Part shown: piece after piece, positions 28,821 through 38,061 of the stretch
Layout: the number at the start of each line of letters is the position of its first letter
How positions within the stretch are numbered: the stretch's first letter is position 1
Assembly: GCF_023715105.1 (NCBI RefSeq)
Contig: NZ_JAMBNO010000007.1
Location: forward strand, 124,001 to 188,000
Direction: 5' to 3'
Source: Hydrogenophaga intermedia
GTDB taxonomy: Bacteria > Pseudomonadota > Gammaproteobacteria > Burkholderiales > Burkholderiaceae_C
Length of the DNA stretch: 64,000 nt
Program-made: the position numbers and the translations under genes
The notes under the pieces: model-generated
The model's input: only the letters and a program-made list of their open reading frames with translations
The model's database searches: none
What the model was told of the DNA's origin: nothing

Positions 28821-28835
28821 AGGCCCCCGAGCCCC

Positions 28836-29564
28836 ATGACGAAAAAGTCCTCCTCCCAATCCCGCAGCAGCAGCCTGGGCGGCACCCTCATCGGCTTTGC
28901 CGTCGGCCTGCTCGTGGGCCTGGCCGCGGCCCTCGCGGTCGCGGTCTATGTCACGCGCGTGCCGGTGCCCTTCGTCGACCGCGGCCTCTCGCGCAGCGCC
29001 GAGGACGACGCCAAGGAGGCCGAACGCAACAAAGGCTGGAACCCGAACCGCGCGATCAGCGGCGCACCCGCCGCGGGTACCGCACCGCCCGCAGCGGCGG
29101 CCACGCCGGGCAGCGAAGGCGCCATTTCCGTGCCGCCCGCCGATGGCCGCACGTTGCCGCCGGCGGGTGCTGCCGCGAAGGACCCGATCGGGGACCTCGT
29201 GAATTCCCGCCTTGGTCAGCCCGGTGCCGCACCTGCCCCCGCCGCGGGCAGCAGCACCACGGCTGCGGCGAGGCCAGGCGCTGCCGCCCCCGCTGCCCCG
29301 GCGGCCGAGCCCGCCGTGGGTGCCGACCCCTTCACCTACTTCGTGCAGGCCGGCGCCTTCCGCAACCCCGACGAAGCCGAGGCCCAGCGCGCGCGGCTGG
29401 CCATGCTGGGCATCAGCGCCAACATCGACGAGCGCGAACAGAGCGGGCGCACCGTGTACCGCGTTCGCGTGGGCCCGTTCGCGCAGAAGGCGCTGGCCGA
29501 CCTCACCATCGAGCAACTGCAGGTCAACAAGGTCGATGCCGCGCTGGTGCGCGTGCAACGCTGA
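28836..29564 (+). CDS. SPOR-domain membrane protein (FtsN-like)
   Basis: A 242-residue bitopic protein. A short basic cytoplasmic tail (KKSSSQSRSSS), one membrane helix at about 14-38, a long Ala/Pro/Gly-rich periplasmic linker, and a C-terminal SPOR domain (about 165-242: YFVQAGAFRNPDEAEAQRAR to the end) that binds denuded peptidoglycan at the septum. The layout is that of FtsN and relatives, so a role in cell division or wall remodelling is likely. It lies between argS and dsbA. Confidence 0.87.
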   Translation: MTKKSSSQSRSSSLGGTLIGFAVGLLVGLAAALAVAVYVTRVPVPFVDRGLSRSAEDDAKEAERNKGWNPNRAISGAPAAGTAPPAAAATPGSEGAISVPPADGRTLPPAGAAAKDPIGDLVNSRLGQPGAAPAPAAGSSTTAAARPGAAAPAAPAAEPAVGADPFTYFVQAGAFRNPDEAEAQRARLAMLGISANIDEREQSGRTVYRVRVGPFAQKALADLTIEQLQVNKVDAALVRVQR

Positions 29565-29655
29565 TCAGACCGGCGTGCCGCTGCGGCGGCCCGCGGGAAC
29601 TTTCCCCGTGGGTCACCGCCCAATCGCCCAGATTCACTGACGGAGCTGCCCTCTC

Positions 29656-30276
29656 ATGTACCGCCGCGATTTCACCCTGTCCCTGTTGGCCGCTGGCACT
29701 GCCCTGCCTGCGTTTGCCCAGCGCGTGGCGCCTCGCGAGGGCGTCGAGTACCAGCGCCTGCCCAAGCCCGCGCCGGTCGAGGCGCCGGCCGGCAAGATCG
29801 AGGTGATCGAGTTCTTCGCCTACTCCTGCATCCACTGCTACAACTTCGAGCCGCTGCTCGAAGACTGGGAGAAGCGCAAGCCGGCCGACGTGGTGCTGCG
29901 CCGCACGCCGGTGGCCTTCTCGCCCGCATTCGAGCCGATGCAGCGTCTGTACTACACGCTCGAAAGCATGAATCTGCTCGAGCGACTGCACGGCGCCGTG
30001 TTCAAGGCGATCCACGCCGATCGCCTGCCGCTCACCACGTCGGGTCCTATCACCGAGTGGGTGGTGCGCCAGGGCGTGGACCGCGCGAAGTTCAGCGAGG
30101 TGTTCAACAGCGGCGCCACCGCCACCAAGGCGCGCCGTGCCGCGGCGCTGCAGGACGCCTACGCCATTGAAGGCACGCCTGCGCTGGGCATTGCCGGGCG
30201 CTTCACCGTGCCGGGCCAGGGCCCCAACACGCTGGTGGTCGCCAACGCGCTGATCGCCGAAGCGCGCAAGGGCTGA
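29656..30276 (+). CDS. dsbA: Thiol:disulfide interchange protein DsbA
   Basis: Periplasmic oxidoreductase that introduces disulfides; 206 aa. The signal sequence starts MYRRDFTLSLL (cleavage about AFA|Q), the active site is C58-I-H-C61 in FFAYSCIHCYNFEP, and the cis-Pro loop is IEGTPALGI. The CIHC dipeptide is close to the CPHC of E. coli DsbA. ATG 29656 has GGAG at a slightly long distance. The 91-bp gap before it holds no clear promoter. Confidence 0.92.
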   Translation: MYRRDFTLSLLAAGTALPAFAQRVAPREGVEYQRLPKPAPVEAPAGKIEVIEFFAYSCIHCYNFEPLLEDWEKRKPADVVLRRTPVAFSPAFEPMQRLYYTLESMNLLERLHGAVFKAIHADRLPLTTSGPITEWVVRQGVDRAKFSEVFNSGATATKARRAAALQDAYAIEGTPALGIAGRFTVPGQGPNTLVVANALIAEARKG

Positions 30277-30349
30277 CGCCGCCGCCCGTCTGGGCGAAAA
30301 AACTTCACCGAAGCCCGGTGACCGAGGGTGTCGGGCGCGGCGGCGTGTT

Positions 30350-30355
30350 TAGAAT
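30350..30355 (+). promoter_or_regulatory. Candidate -10 element of lptA
   Basis: TAGAAT within TTTAGAATGG lies 26 bases before ATG 30381. If real, transcription starts near 30362, which excludes the in-frame ATG at 30354 as the lptA start. No good -35 is seen. Confidence 0.4.
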
Positions 30356-30380
30356 GGCATGCAAGTTTCGTGCCCTCCAA

Positions 30381-31013
30381 ATGCGCCCCACCCTTAGTCC
30401 CTCTCTCCTTCTGGCCGTCGTGCTGGGCATGGCCCTGGCGCTGAGCGCCGGTGGGCTGCGCGCCGAACAGGCCGACCGGCTCAAGCCCCTCAACGCCGAG
30501 GCCGACAACCTGCGCTATGACGATGCGCGCCAGATCAGCGTGTTCACCGGCAACGTCGTCATCACCAAGGGCACCATCGTGATCCGCGGGGCGCAGGTCG
30601 AGGTGCGGCAGGACCCGCAAGGCCACCAGTTCGGCATCGTGCAGGGCAGCCCCGGCTACTTCAAGCAAAAGCGCGAGGGCGTCAACGAATTCATCGAAGG
30701 CGAGGCGAGCCGTATCGAGTACGACAGCCGCGCCGACACGGTCCGCTTCATCGGCGACGCCGTGCTGCGCCGCTACCTCGGTACCCAGCTCAACGACGAA
30801 ACCCGCGGCAGCGTGATCGTCTACGACAACCGCAGCGAGGTCTTCACCGTCGACGGCAACCCCGCGGCCGGCAGCGCCGGGAATCCGGGCGGTCGCGTGC
30901 GCGCCACGCTCACGCCCGTGCCGCGCGAGGGCGAGGCGGGTGCCACGCCGCCACCGCCTGCCACCGGCACGCCGTTGCGCCCGTCGGGCACCCTCGGCGG
31001 GAGCCGCCCGTGA
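30381..31013 (+). CDS. lptA: Lipopolysaccharide transport periplasmic protein LptA
   Basis: Periplasmic bridge protein for lipopolysaccharide transport, 210 aa. A signal peptide ([21 protein letters not shown], cleavage near LRA|EQAD) is followed by the OstA/LptA beta-jellyroll: [23 protein letters not shown] and [26 protein letters not shown] Pro-rich tail ends the protein. The stop overlaps the lptB GTG by four bases. LptC, usually just upstream, is not in this cluster; dsbA is there instead. Confidence 0.9.
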   Translation: MRPTLSPSLLLAVVLGMALALSAGGLRAEQADRLKPLNAEADNLRYDDARQISVFTGNVVITKGTIVIRGAQVEVRQDPQGHQFGIVQGSPGYFKQKREGVNEFIEGEASRIEYDSRADTVRFIGDAVLRRYLGTQLNDETRGSVIVYDNRSEVFTVDGNPAAGSAGNPGGRVRATLTPVPREGEAGATPPPPATGTPLRPSGTLGGSRP

Positions 31014-31804
31014 CCCGCATGGCGCCTGCCGCCGACTTTGCCGCCACCCAGGCAATCGCCGGGGTCAGCCGTCTGGTCGCGCGCGGGCTCAAGAAGTCCT
31101 ACGGCAGCCGCCTGGTCGTCAAGGACGTCTCGCTCGCGGTCGACAAGGGCGAGGTGGTGGGCCTGCTCGGGCCCAACGGCGCGGGCAAGACCACCTCGTT
31201 CTACATGCTCGTGGGCCTGCTGCGCGCCGACGGCGGGCAGATCCTGCTCGACGGCCAGTCCATCGAACGGCTGCCGATCCACCGGCGCGCACGGCTCGGG
31301 CTGGGCTACCTGCCGCAGGAAGCCTCGATCTTCCGCAAACTCACCGTGGCACAGAACGTGCGCGCGGTGCTCGAGCTGCAGGAGGACGAACAGGGCCGCC
31401 CGCTGACCACCGCAGCCATCGACGAGCGCCTGGACACGCTGCTGCGCGACCTGCACGTCGAACACCTGCGCGATTCGCCTGCGCCCGCGTTGTCGGGCGG
31501 TGAGCGCCGCCGCGTGGAGATTGCCCGCGCGCTGGCCACCAACCCGCGCTTCATCCTGCTCGATGAGCCTTTCGCCGGCATCGACCCGATCGCGGTGATC
31601 GAGATCCAGCGCATCATCGGCTTTCTCAAGTCGCGCGGCATCGGCGTGCTCATCACCGATCACAACGTGCGCGAGACCCTGGGCATCTGCGACCGCGCCT
31701 ACATCATCAACGACGGCCACGTGCTCACCAGCGGCACGCCGTCGGAGATCGTCGAGAACGCGGACGTGCGCCGCGTCTACCTCGGCGAACACTTCAGGAT
31801 GTGA
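31010..31804 (+). CDS. lptB: Lipopolysaccharide export ATP-binding protein LptB
   Basis: ABC ATPase that powers lipopolysaccharide extraction with LptFG. 264 aa from GTG 31010, which overlaps the lptA stop (GTGA); ATG 31019 is an alternative. Walker A GPNGAGKT (54-61), Q-loop in [10 protein letters not shown], signature [13 protein letters not shown], Walker [14 protein letters not shown] and the H-loop [10 protein letters not shown] are all intact. Its stop overlaps the rpoN start by one base. Confidence 0.95.
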   Translation: MTRMAPAADFAATQAIAGVSRLVARGLKKSYGSRLVVKDVSLAVDKGEVVGLLGPNGAGKTTSFYMLVGLLRADGGQILLDGQSIERLPIHRRARLGLGYLPQEASIFRKLTVAQNVRAVLELQEDEQGRPLTTAAIDERLDTLLRDLHVEHLRDSPAPALSGGERRRVEIARALATNPRFILLDEPFAGIDPIAVIEIQRIIGFLKSRGIGVLITDHNVRETLGICDRAYIINDGHVLTSGTPSEIVENADVRRVYLGEHFRM

Positions 31805-33432
31805 TGAAACCCGCTCTGTCGCTCCGGGTTTCACAGCACCTGGCGCTCACGCCCCAGTTGCAGCAGTCCATCCGCCTGTTGCAGCTCTCGACGCTGGAGA
31901 TGGCGCAGGAGGTCGAGCAGATGCTCGACGAGAACCCGTTCCTCGAACGCGCCGACGACGGCAGTGAGCGCGAGGTGTTCGGCGAGGTCGCCAGCGCCGA
32001 CGCACCGGTGAGCGCGGGTGAGCAGATCGTGGAAGCCACCACGCCCGTTGCGTGCAGCGGCACCGCCGACAGCGGTGAAGCGGGGCAAGGGGCCGATGGC
32101 GTGGACGGCGGCGACGGCGATGGGCTGGAAGCGCGTCTGGACGGCGCCAGCCCGATCGAAGAAAGCTGGGAGGGCGATGGCTCGGTGGAGATCGCGCCCG
32201 ACGACAGCGAATGGGGCGGCGACGCGCCCGCACGCCACAGTGGCAGCGGCGATGACGACGAGACCGCCAGCGCCGCTGATCTCGCGCGTGCGCAGGTCTC
32301 GCTGCAGGACCACCTGCACGAGCAGGCGCGCTGCCTGCGGCTCAACGACGAGGACCGGGCCGCGCTGTACTTCCTCATCGAATCGCTCGACGACGACGGC
32401 TATCTCGAAGACAGCCTGGAGGCGCTGGCACTGTCGTTCCTGCGCCTGCAGGGTGTGGCCGAGCCCGACGGGGAGTCCGCACTGGAACAGCGCGAGACCG
32501 CGGGACAACGTTTGCGCACCGCCCTGCAATGGCTGCAGCACATGGACCCGCCCGGTGTCGGCGCGCGCGACCTGTCCGAGTGCCTTCGGCTGCAGATCCT
32601 GGAGCTGCGCAACACGCCCGTGGCGCGCGCCGCGCTCGCCCTGTGCGCGCAGCCGCTGGAGCTGGTGGCCAAGCGCGACGTACGCAAGCTCTGCAGCGCC
32701 TGCCGTCTCGACGAGGAGACGGTGCGCGCCGCGCTTGCGCTCATCGCGCGCCTGGAGCCCAAACCCGGGCGCCGCTTCGTCGACGTCGAGCGCAACGTGG
32801 TGGTGCCCGACGTCATCGTCACGCGCGCCGGCCGTGGCTTCAAGGTGGTGCTCAACCCCGACGTGATGCCGCGCCTGCGCGTGCACGACGTGTATGCCAA
32901 CGCCTTGCGTCAGAACCGCGGCGTGCGCGACGGCGGTGAAGGCGGCCACGCCGCCATGCAGCAACGGCTGCAGGAGGCGCGCTGGTTCATCAAGAACATC
33001 CAGCAGCGCTTCGACACCATCCTGCGCGTCTCCAGCGCCATCGTGGAGCGCCAGCGCAACTTCTTCATGCACGGCGAACTGGCCATGCGCCCGCTGGTGC
33101 TGCGCGAGATCGCCGACGAACTCGGCCTGCACGAATCGACCATCAGCCGTGTGACCACCGCCAAGTACATGGCCACACCCTTCGGCACCTACGAGCTCAA
33201 GTACTTCTTTGGCTCATCGCTCGGCACCGAGACCGGGGGCAATGCTTCCAGCACTGCGGTGCGCGCGCTGCTCAAGCAGTTCATCGCGTCCGAGGAGCCC
33301 GGCAAGCCGCTGTCCGACAACCAGCTCTCGGACCTGCTCAAGGAGCAGGGCATCGAGTGCGCGCGCCGCACTGTGGCCAAGTACCGCGAGGCCATGCGCA
33401 TTGCGCCCGCGAACCTGCGCAAATCGCTTTGA
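31804..33432 (+). CDS. rpoN: RNA polymerase sigma-54 factor
   Basis: Alternative sigma factor that recognises -24/-12 promoters and needs enhancer-binding activators; 542 aa. Region I is the Gln/Leu-rich start (LRVSQHLALTPQLQQSIRLL), followed by an acidic region II, core-binding region III with MDPPGVGARDLSECL, the helix-turn-helix LGLHESTISRVTTAKY, and the C-terminal RpoN box ARRTVAKYRE. The ATG shares one base with the lptB stop (TGATG). The lptB-rpoN neighbourhood is widely conserved in proteobacteria. Confidence 0.96.
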   Translation: MKPALSLRVSQHLALTPQLQQSIRLLQLSTLEMAQEVEQMLDENPFLERADDGSEREVFGEVASADAPVSAGEQIVEATTPVACSGTADSGEAGQGADGVDGGDGDGLEARLDGASPIEESWEGDGSVEIAPDDSEWGGDAPARHSGSGDDDETASAADLARAQVSLQDHLHEQARCLRLNDEDRAALYFLIESLDDDGYLEDSLEALALSFLRLQGVAEPDGESALEQRETAGQRLRTALQWLQHMDPPGVGARDLSECLRLQILELRNTPVARAALALCAQPLELVAKRDVRKLCSACRLDEETVRAALALIARLEPKPGRRFVDVERNVVVPDVIVTRAGRGFKVVLNPDVMPRLRVHDVYANALRQNRGVRDGGEGGHAAMQQRLQEARWFIKNIQQRFDTILRVSSAIVERQRNFFMHGELAMRPLVLREIADELGLHESTISRVTTAKYMATPFGTYELKYFFGSSLGTETGGNASSTAVRALLKQFIASEEPGKPLSDNQLSDLLKEQGIECARRTVAKYREAMRIAPANLRKSL

Positions 33433-34712
33433 ACCAACTCCATCTGTTCCTTCCCTGCGCCGCCGGCGTCGAGGATTTCCTGGCCGATGAGGCACAGCGC
33501 ATCACCGGGGTGCCAGCGCTGCAGCGTTCACGCGGCGGTGTCACGCTCGAGGCCTCGTGGCGCGACGCGCTCAAACTCAACCTCTACAGCCGGCTTGCGC
33601 AACGCGTGCTGGTGCGCCTGTGGCACGGCCCCTACCGCAGCGAGGACGACCTGTACCGCGCTGCGACCGACGTGGCCTGGGAGATCTGGTTCACGCCGAA
33701 ACAGACCATCAAGGTCGAGCTCACCGCGCAGCACAGCCCGCTGCAGAGCCTGAACTTCGCCGCCCTGAAGATCAAGGACGCCGTGTGCGACCGCTTTCGG
33801 GACAAGCGTGGCGAGCGCCCCAGCGTGGACACGCAGCGCCCCGACGTGCGCCTGTTCGCTCACCTCACGGCCGAGACGCTCACGCTCTACATCGACACCA
33901 CTGGCGAGCCGCTGTTCAAGCGTGGCTGGCGCGAGGACAAGGGCGACGCACCGCTGAAGGAAACCCTGGCCGCCGCCATGATCGCCGCCACCGGCTGGGA
34001 CACGCTCGCGCGCGAGGCCGCCACGCTGGCCGACATCCCGCCGCTGGTCGACCCGTGCTGCGGCAGTGGCACGGTGCCGATCGAGGCGGCGCAGATCGCG
34101 CTCAACATCGCACCCGGCGGCGAGCGCCGCTTCGCGTTCGAGAAGCTGCTGCCCTACCAGCCGCACGTCTGGTACGCGCTGCACGACGAGGCGCGCCAGG
34201 CCGAGCGGCCCTGGCCCGAGGGCCACCCACCGATCGTGTTCGGCAGCGACGTGTCGTTCCGCATGGTCGACTTCGCGCAACGCAATGCCGCGCGCGCCCA
34301 CGTGGCCCAGGCCATCGAGCTGCGCGGCGGCGACGCACTGCAGCGCACGCCACCCACAGCGCGCGCGGGCGTGTTGCTGCTCAACCCGCCCTATGGCGAG
34401 CGCATCGCTGCGGCCGGTGTGGCCGGCCGCAATGCGGCCGAGCGCGCGCGCACCTTCACCGTGGGCCGGGAGCAGGCGCGCAGCGACGACGGCGAGACCG
34501 CCGACGCCTTCTTCGAGCGCCTGGCCGCGCACTGGAAGACGCACTACGCAGGCTGGAGTGCCTGGTTGCTCACGCCCGACCTCAAGCTGCCCGGGCGCAT
34601 GCGGCTCAAGGAGTCGCGCCGCGTGCCGTTGTGGAACGGCCCGATCGAATGCCGGTTGTTCCGCTTCGATCTCACCGCGCGCAAGCCGCGCACCGAGAAC
34701 AACGAGGCCTGA
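33429..34712 (+). CDS. rlmL: THUMP-domain 23S rRNA guanine-N2 methyltransferase (RlmL-like)
   Basis: S-adenosylmethionine-dependent RNA methyltransferase of 427 aa. An N-terminal ferredoxin-like/THUMP region (QLHLFLPCAAGVEDFLADE to about 165) precedes a Rossmann methyltransferase with DPCCGSGTVPIEAA and the catalytic NPPYGER. The best start is TTG 33429, which overlaps the rpoN stop (TTGA) and gives the normal N-terminus; the upstream extension lies inside rpoN. It corresponds to the N-terminal half of E. coli RlmKL, without the RlmK half. Confidence 0.87.
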   Translation: MNQLHLFLPCAAGVEDFLADEAQRITGVPALQRSRGGVTLEASWRDALKLNLYSRLAQRVLVRLWHGPYRSEDDLYRAATDVAWEIWFTPKQTIKVELTAQHSPLQSLNFAALKIKDAVCDRFRDKRGERPSVDTQRPDVRLFAHLTAETLTLYIDTTGEPLFKRGWREDKGDAPLKETLAAAMIAATGWDTLAREAATLADIPPLVDPCCGSGTVPIEAAQIALNIAPGGERRFAFEKLLPYQPHVWYALHDEARQAERPWPEGHPPIVFGSDVSFRMVDFAQRNAARAHVAQAIELRGGDALQRTPPTARAGVLLLNPPYGERIAAAGVAGRNAAERARTFTVGREQARSDDGETADAFFERLAAHWKTHYAGWSAWLLTPDLKLPGRMRLKESRRVPLWNGPIECRLFRFDLTARKPRTENNEA

Positions 34713-34714
34713 TC

Positions 34715-35134
34715 GTGAACGCGGTCGTGATCGACACCAACGTCGTGCTCGACCTCTTCGTGTTCGACGACCCGGCCTGCGTGGCCTGGCACGCCGCGCT
34801 GCGCGAGGGCCGCGCCACGTGGCTGGCCAGCGAGGCCATGCGCGACGAGTTGCAGCGCGTGCTCGATTACCCCCACATTGCACACCGCCTCGGCGCGGCC
34901 GGCGCGACCGCCGTGCTCGAGGCCTTCGACCGCCACGCCCGCCGCGTCGAACCCGCGCCCAAGGCCACCTTCACCTGCCGCGACCCGGATGACCAGCGTT
35001 TCATCGACCTCGCCGTGGCGCACAACGCGCTGCTGCTGAGCAAGGACGCTCAGGTGCTGGCGCTTGCACGACGGCTCGCGCGCATTGGCGTGCGCGTGGG
35101 CCCGCCGTCCGTTCTGTCGGAGCTTGCTGCATGA
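34715..35134 (+). CDS. PIN-domain nuclease-like protein
   Basis: A 139-residue protein of the PIN family, Mg2+-dependent ribonuclease fold. The acidic residues are placed as expected: D7 (VVIDTNVVLD), E45 (AMRDELQRV), D93 (RDPDDQRFIDLA) and D111 (LSKDAQVL). The start is GTG 34715, two bases after rlmL. The family is often annotated as the toxin of a toxin-antitoxin pair, but no DNA-binding antitoxin gene is next to it; the adjoining gene encodes a secreted protein. A housekeeping RNA-processing role is equally possible. Confidence 0.8.
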   Translation: MNAVVIDTNVVLDLFVFDDPACVAWHAALREGRATWLASEAMRDELQRVLDYPHIAHRLGAAGATAVLEAFDRHARRVEPAPKATFTCRDPDDQRFIDLAVAHNALLLSKDAQVLALARRLARIGVRVGPPSVLSELAA

Positions 35135-36009
35135 AGACGACCCTGACCATGCTCGCCGTGTTGGCGTTGACCGCCCCCGCCGCAGCCGATGAACTTCGCT
35201 GCAGTGCGCCCGGCCCCGGTGGCCTGCAGCGCTGCAGCGCGCCCGACGGCAGCACGATCGAGCGCGTGATGACGGCCGACGGTCGCCGCGCCTCGGTGCT
35301 GCTGCGCCGCTGGCCCGATGGCAGCCTGGCCGAGCTGCGTTGCGCGCCGGCGAGCCTGCTCGCCGCCGATCGCGAGCCCTGCGGCCACGACGGCCAGGTG
35401 CGCGAGACCACCTTGTTCCGCGAGCCCGGTAAACCCTTCGGCACGGTGAGCCACCAACGCGGCGTGATGCTGCGTCAGACCATCGTGAATCCGCAGGGCG
35501 GGCTGGTGCGCAGCGAGGAGTTCATCGACCGCAACGACGCGCCCGACCGGCGCATCAAGCGCGTGTACTACCCGTCCGGGCGCCTGCGGCACGAGATCGA
35601 CCTCGTCGAACCCGCCCCGCAGGACTACCGGGGGCGCGAGGGCACGGGCCGCGAATTCGCCGAGTCGGGCCAGATCACGCAGGAGGTTGAGTGGGCCGAG
35701 GGCCGCGAGCGGCGCATCCGCCAGTGGTACCTCGACGGCCAGCTCAAGCTCGATCAGTCGGTGCGCCGCCTGGGCCGCGACGAATTGCGCGAGACGCGCA
35801 GCTTCTATGAAGACGGCTCGCCGGCCGCCGTGAACCGTGAACGCAACGGCCGCTTGTTCGGCTGGCAGCAGTACCACGCGCGCGGCGGAACCCTGCAGCG
35901 CGAGGACGAGCACGGCGAGCGCGGTGTGCTGCTGCAGCGCCGCTTCTACGACGAGCGTGGCCGCCTGCAGCGCACCGAGCGCGTGAACAGCGACGACGCC
36001 CGCACCTGA
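35131..36009 (+). CDS. Secreted MORN-like (YwqK-type) repeat protein
   Basis: A 292-residue exported protein with a signal peptide (MKTTLTMLAVLALTAPAAA, cleavage near AAA|DEL). Its body holds repeats of the YwqK/MORN-2 kind, each with an aromatic strand and a Gly turn: KRVYYPSGRLRHEI, REFAESGQITQEV, RQWYLDGQLKLDQ, RSFYEDGSPAAVN, RRFYDERGRLQR. The ATG overlaps the PIN gene stop by four bases. Some annotations call this family an antitoxin; the signal peptide argues against cytoplasmic neutralisation here. Function unknown. Confidence 0.75.
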   Translation: MKTTLTMLAVLALTAPAAADELRCSAPGPGGLQRCSAPDGSTIERVMTADGRRASVLLRRWPDGSLAELRCAPASLLAADREPCGHDGQVRETTLFREPGKPFGTVSHQRGVMLRQTIVNPQGGLVRSEEFIDRNDAPDRRIKRVYYPSGRLRHEIDLVEPAPQDYRGREGTGREFAESGQITQEVEWAEGRERRIRQWYLDGQLKLDQSVRRLGRDELRETRSFYEDGSPAAVNRERNGRLFGWQQYHARGGTLQREDEHGERGVLLQRRFYDERGRLQRTERVNSDDART

Positions 36010-36018
36010 GCCGGCGCC

Positions 36019-37644
36019 TCAGGGCGCGATCGAGAAACTCTCGGCGCGCGCGCGCCGCCACCAGGTGGTGAACACCGCGTGCTCGCCGTCCACGTCGTCG
36101 TCGAGCAGCGCGCCGGGCGCGGTGGTCGGTAGCAGGTTGGCCAGCAGGCGCACCTCGTTGTCGCTCACGCGGCGCACCAGGTGGTGTGCGCTGATGTCGC
36201 GCGGGTGCTGCAGGCCCGCGGCCTGCACCAGTTCCTTCAAGGCCTTGAGCGTGTTCTGGTGGAAGCGCCACACGCGCTCGGCCTTGTCGGGCACCACCAG
36301 CGCCTGCTGGCGCAGCGGGTCCTGCGTGGTCACGCCGGTGGGGCACTGGCCGGTGTGGCAGTGCTGCGCCTGGATGCAGCCAAGCGCGAACATGAAGCCG
36401 CGCGCGCTGTTGCACCAGTCGGCGCCGATGGCGATGGCGCGTGCGATGTCGAACGCGCTCACCACCTTGCCGGCACAGCCGATGCGGATGCGATCGCGCA
36501 GGTTCACGCCGACCAGCGTGTTGTGCACCAGGCGCAGGCCCTCCTGCAGCGGCGCGCCCACGTGGTCGGTGAACTCCAGCGGGGCCGCGCCGGTGCCACC
36601 TTCGGCGCCATCGACCACGATGAAGTCGGGCGTGATGCTAGTCTGCAGCATGGCCTTGACGATGGCAAACCACTCCCACGGGTGGCCGATGCACAGCTTG
36701 AAGCCGACCGGCTTGCCGCCCGAGAGCGCGCGCAGCTTCGCGATGAAGTCCAGCATCTCCAGCGGGGTGGCAAACGCGCTGTGCGCGGCCGGCGAGATGC
36801 AGTCCACGCCCTCGGGCACGCCACGCGCGGCCGCGATCTCGGCCGTCACCTTGGCGCCTGGCAGCACGCCACCGTGGCCCGGCTTGGCGCCCTGGCTGAG
36901 CTTGAGCTCGATCATCTTCACCTGCGGATCGGTTGCGTTCGCGGCGAATTTCTCTTCGCTGAAGGTGCCGTCGTCGTTGCGGCAGCCGAAGTAGCCCGAG
37001 CCGATCTCCCAGATCAGGTCACCGCCGTGCAGGCGGTGCCAGGCCGAGATGGAACCTTCGCCGGTGTCGTGCGCGAAGCGACCGCGCGCGGCACCCGCGT
37101 TGAGCGCCTGGATGGCGTTGGCCGAGAGCGCGCCGAAGCTCATGGCCGAAATGTTGAACACGCTCGCCTCATAGGGCTGCGTGCAGTCTGGCCCGCCGAT
37201 GCGCACGCGGAAATCGTGCGTGGCCAGCGCGCTCGGCGCGATCGAGTGGTTGATCCACTCGTGGCCGTTGTCCTTCATGTCCAGTTGCGAGCCGAACGGG
37301 CGTTTGTCGGTCTCGCCTTTGGCGCGCGCATACACCAGGCTGCGCTGGCTGCGCGAGAACGGTTGCGCCTCGGTGTCGCTCTCGATGAAGTACTGGCGGA
37401 TCTCGGGGCGCACGTACTCGAGCATGAAGCGCAGGTGTCCGATCACCGGGTAGTTGCGCAGCACCGAGCTGCGTGTCTGGCGCAAGTCCCAGGCGCCAAG
37501 CGCGCTGAGCGCGGCAAACACCAGGAACCAGAAACCCCCGATGCCGAAGGCGACCAGCGTGAACAGGCTCAGCAACGCCGCCACCGCGCAGAAGGCGAGA
37601 ACGGTATAGCGGACGGGATAGACGGCGTTGAGGCGATCAAGCAT
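36019..37644 (-). CDS. FMN-binding glutamate synthase family protein, membrane-anchored
   Basis: A 541-residue protein with the FMN/iron-sulfur domain of glutamate synthase but no glutaminase domain. Two N-terminal hydrophobic segments (about 13-48) suggest membrane attachment. The catalytic core has FNISAMSFGALSANAI, KPGHGGVLPGAKV, VDGAEGGTGAAPLEF and the cysteine cluster CIQAQHCHTGQCPTGV for an Fe-S cluster. It is not the main GOGAT; its physiological reaction is unknown. I chose ATG 37644, which starts at MLDRLNAVYPVRY; an ATG 12-15 codons upstream is possible. Confidence 0.85.
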   Translation of the reverse strand: MLDRLNAVYPVRYTVLAFCAVAALLSLFTLVAFGIGGFWFLVFAALSALGAWDLRQTRSSVLRNYPVIGHLRFMLEYVRPEIRQYFIESDTEAQPFSRSQRSLVYARAKGETDKRPFGSQLDMKDNGHEWINHSIAPSALATHDFRVRIGGPDCTQPYEASVFNISAMSFGALSANAIQALNAGAARGRFAHDTGEGSISAWHRLHGGDLIWEIGSGYFGCRNDDGTFSEEKFAANATDPQVKMIELKLSQGAKPGHGGVLPGAKVTAEIAAARGVPEGVDCISPAAHSAFATPLEMLDFIAKLRALSGGKPVGFKLCIGHPWEWFAIVKAMLQTSITPDFIVVDGAEGGTGAAPLEFTDHVGAPLQEGLRLVHNTLVGVNLRDRIRIGCAGKVVSAFDIARAIAIGADWCNSARGFMFALGCIQAQHCHTGQCPTGVTTQDPLRQQALVVPDKAERVWRFHQNTLKALKELVQAAGLQHPRDISAHHLVRRVSDNEVRLLANLLPTTAPGALLDDDVDGEHAVFTTWWRRARAESFSIAP

Positions 37645-37793
37645 CGGTGGGTGTCGGACAGGCGGTGCGAAATGCTGCATGAGCATTATTGGCGAGGGTG
37701 TTGTACAGGCGAACAATGGCCTCACACCACCCACCGCGCGGGGCAGGCAGCGCGGACCGGGCCTCGACTCGCCTGCCATGCAAGGAGTCCGCA

Positions 37794-37997
37794 ATGTTCC
37801 CCATCCTGATGGACGAACCCGATGCGATGAAGGTGGCGCCGCGTGCCTGGCAGTTGCTGCAGGACGCCTGGCGCGGCGCGCAGGCCGCACCGCGCGAGGC
37901 CACCGGCACACCACACGAACCCGTGTCGCCCGCGCCCACCGCACTGGCCTCGCTGGCTTTCGGGGCTGCCGAAGCCGACTCGCGCCTGCACCACTGA
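37794..37997 (+). CDS. Small hypothetical protein
   Basis: A 67-residue reading frame, MFPILMDEPDAMKVAPRAW onwards, with a good AAGGAG eight bases before ATG 37794. The first half is amphipathic (WQLLQDAWRG), the second half Pro/Ala-rich. No family is recognised. The upstream 149 bp to the divergent flavoprotein gene contain no strong promoter. Support rests on the ribosome site and codon use. Confidence 0.45.
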   Translation: MFPILMDEPDAMKVAPRAWQLLQDAWRGAQAAPREATGTPHEPVSPAPTALASLAFGAAEADSRLHH

Positions 37998-38061
37998 CGC
38001 GCGGCACGGGCGGCACGCGGCTACACTGCCGGCCTTTTGCGGCCCGCAGGCCGCCCGCCCC

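Noticed and set aside
34715..36009. PIN/YwqK pair as a complete toxin-antitoxin system
   Set aside because: The second protein has a clear signal peptide and repeat architecture, which does not fit a cytoplasmic antitoxin.
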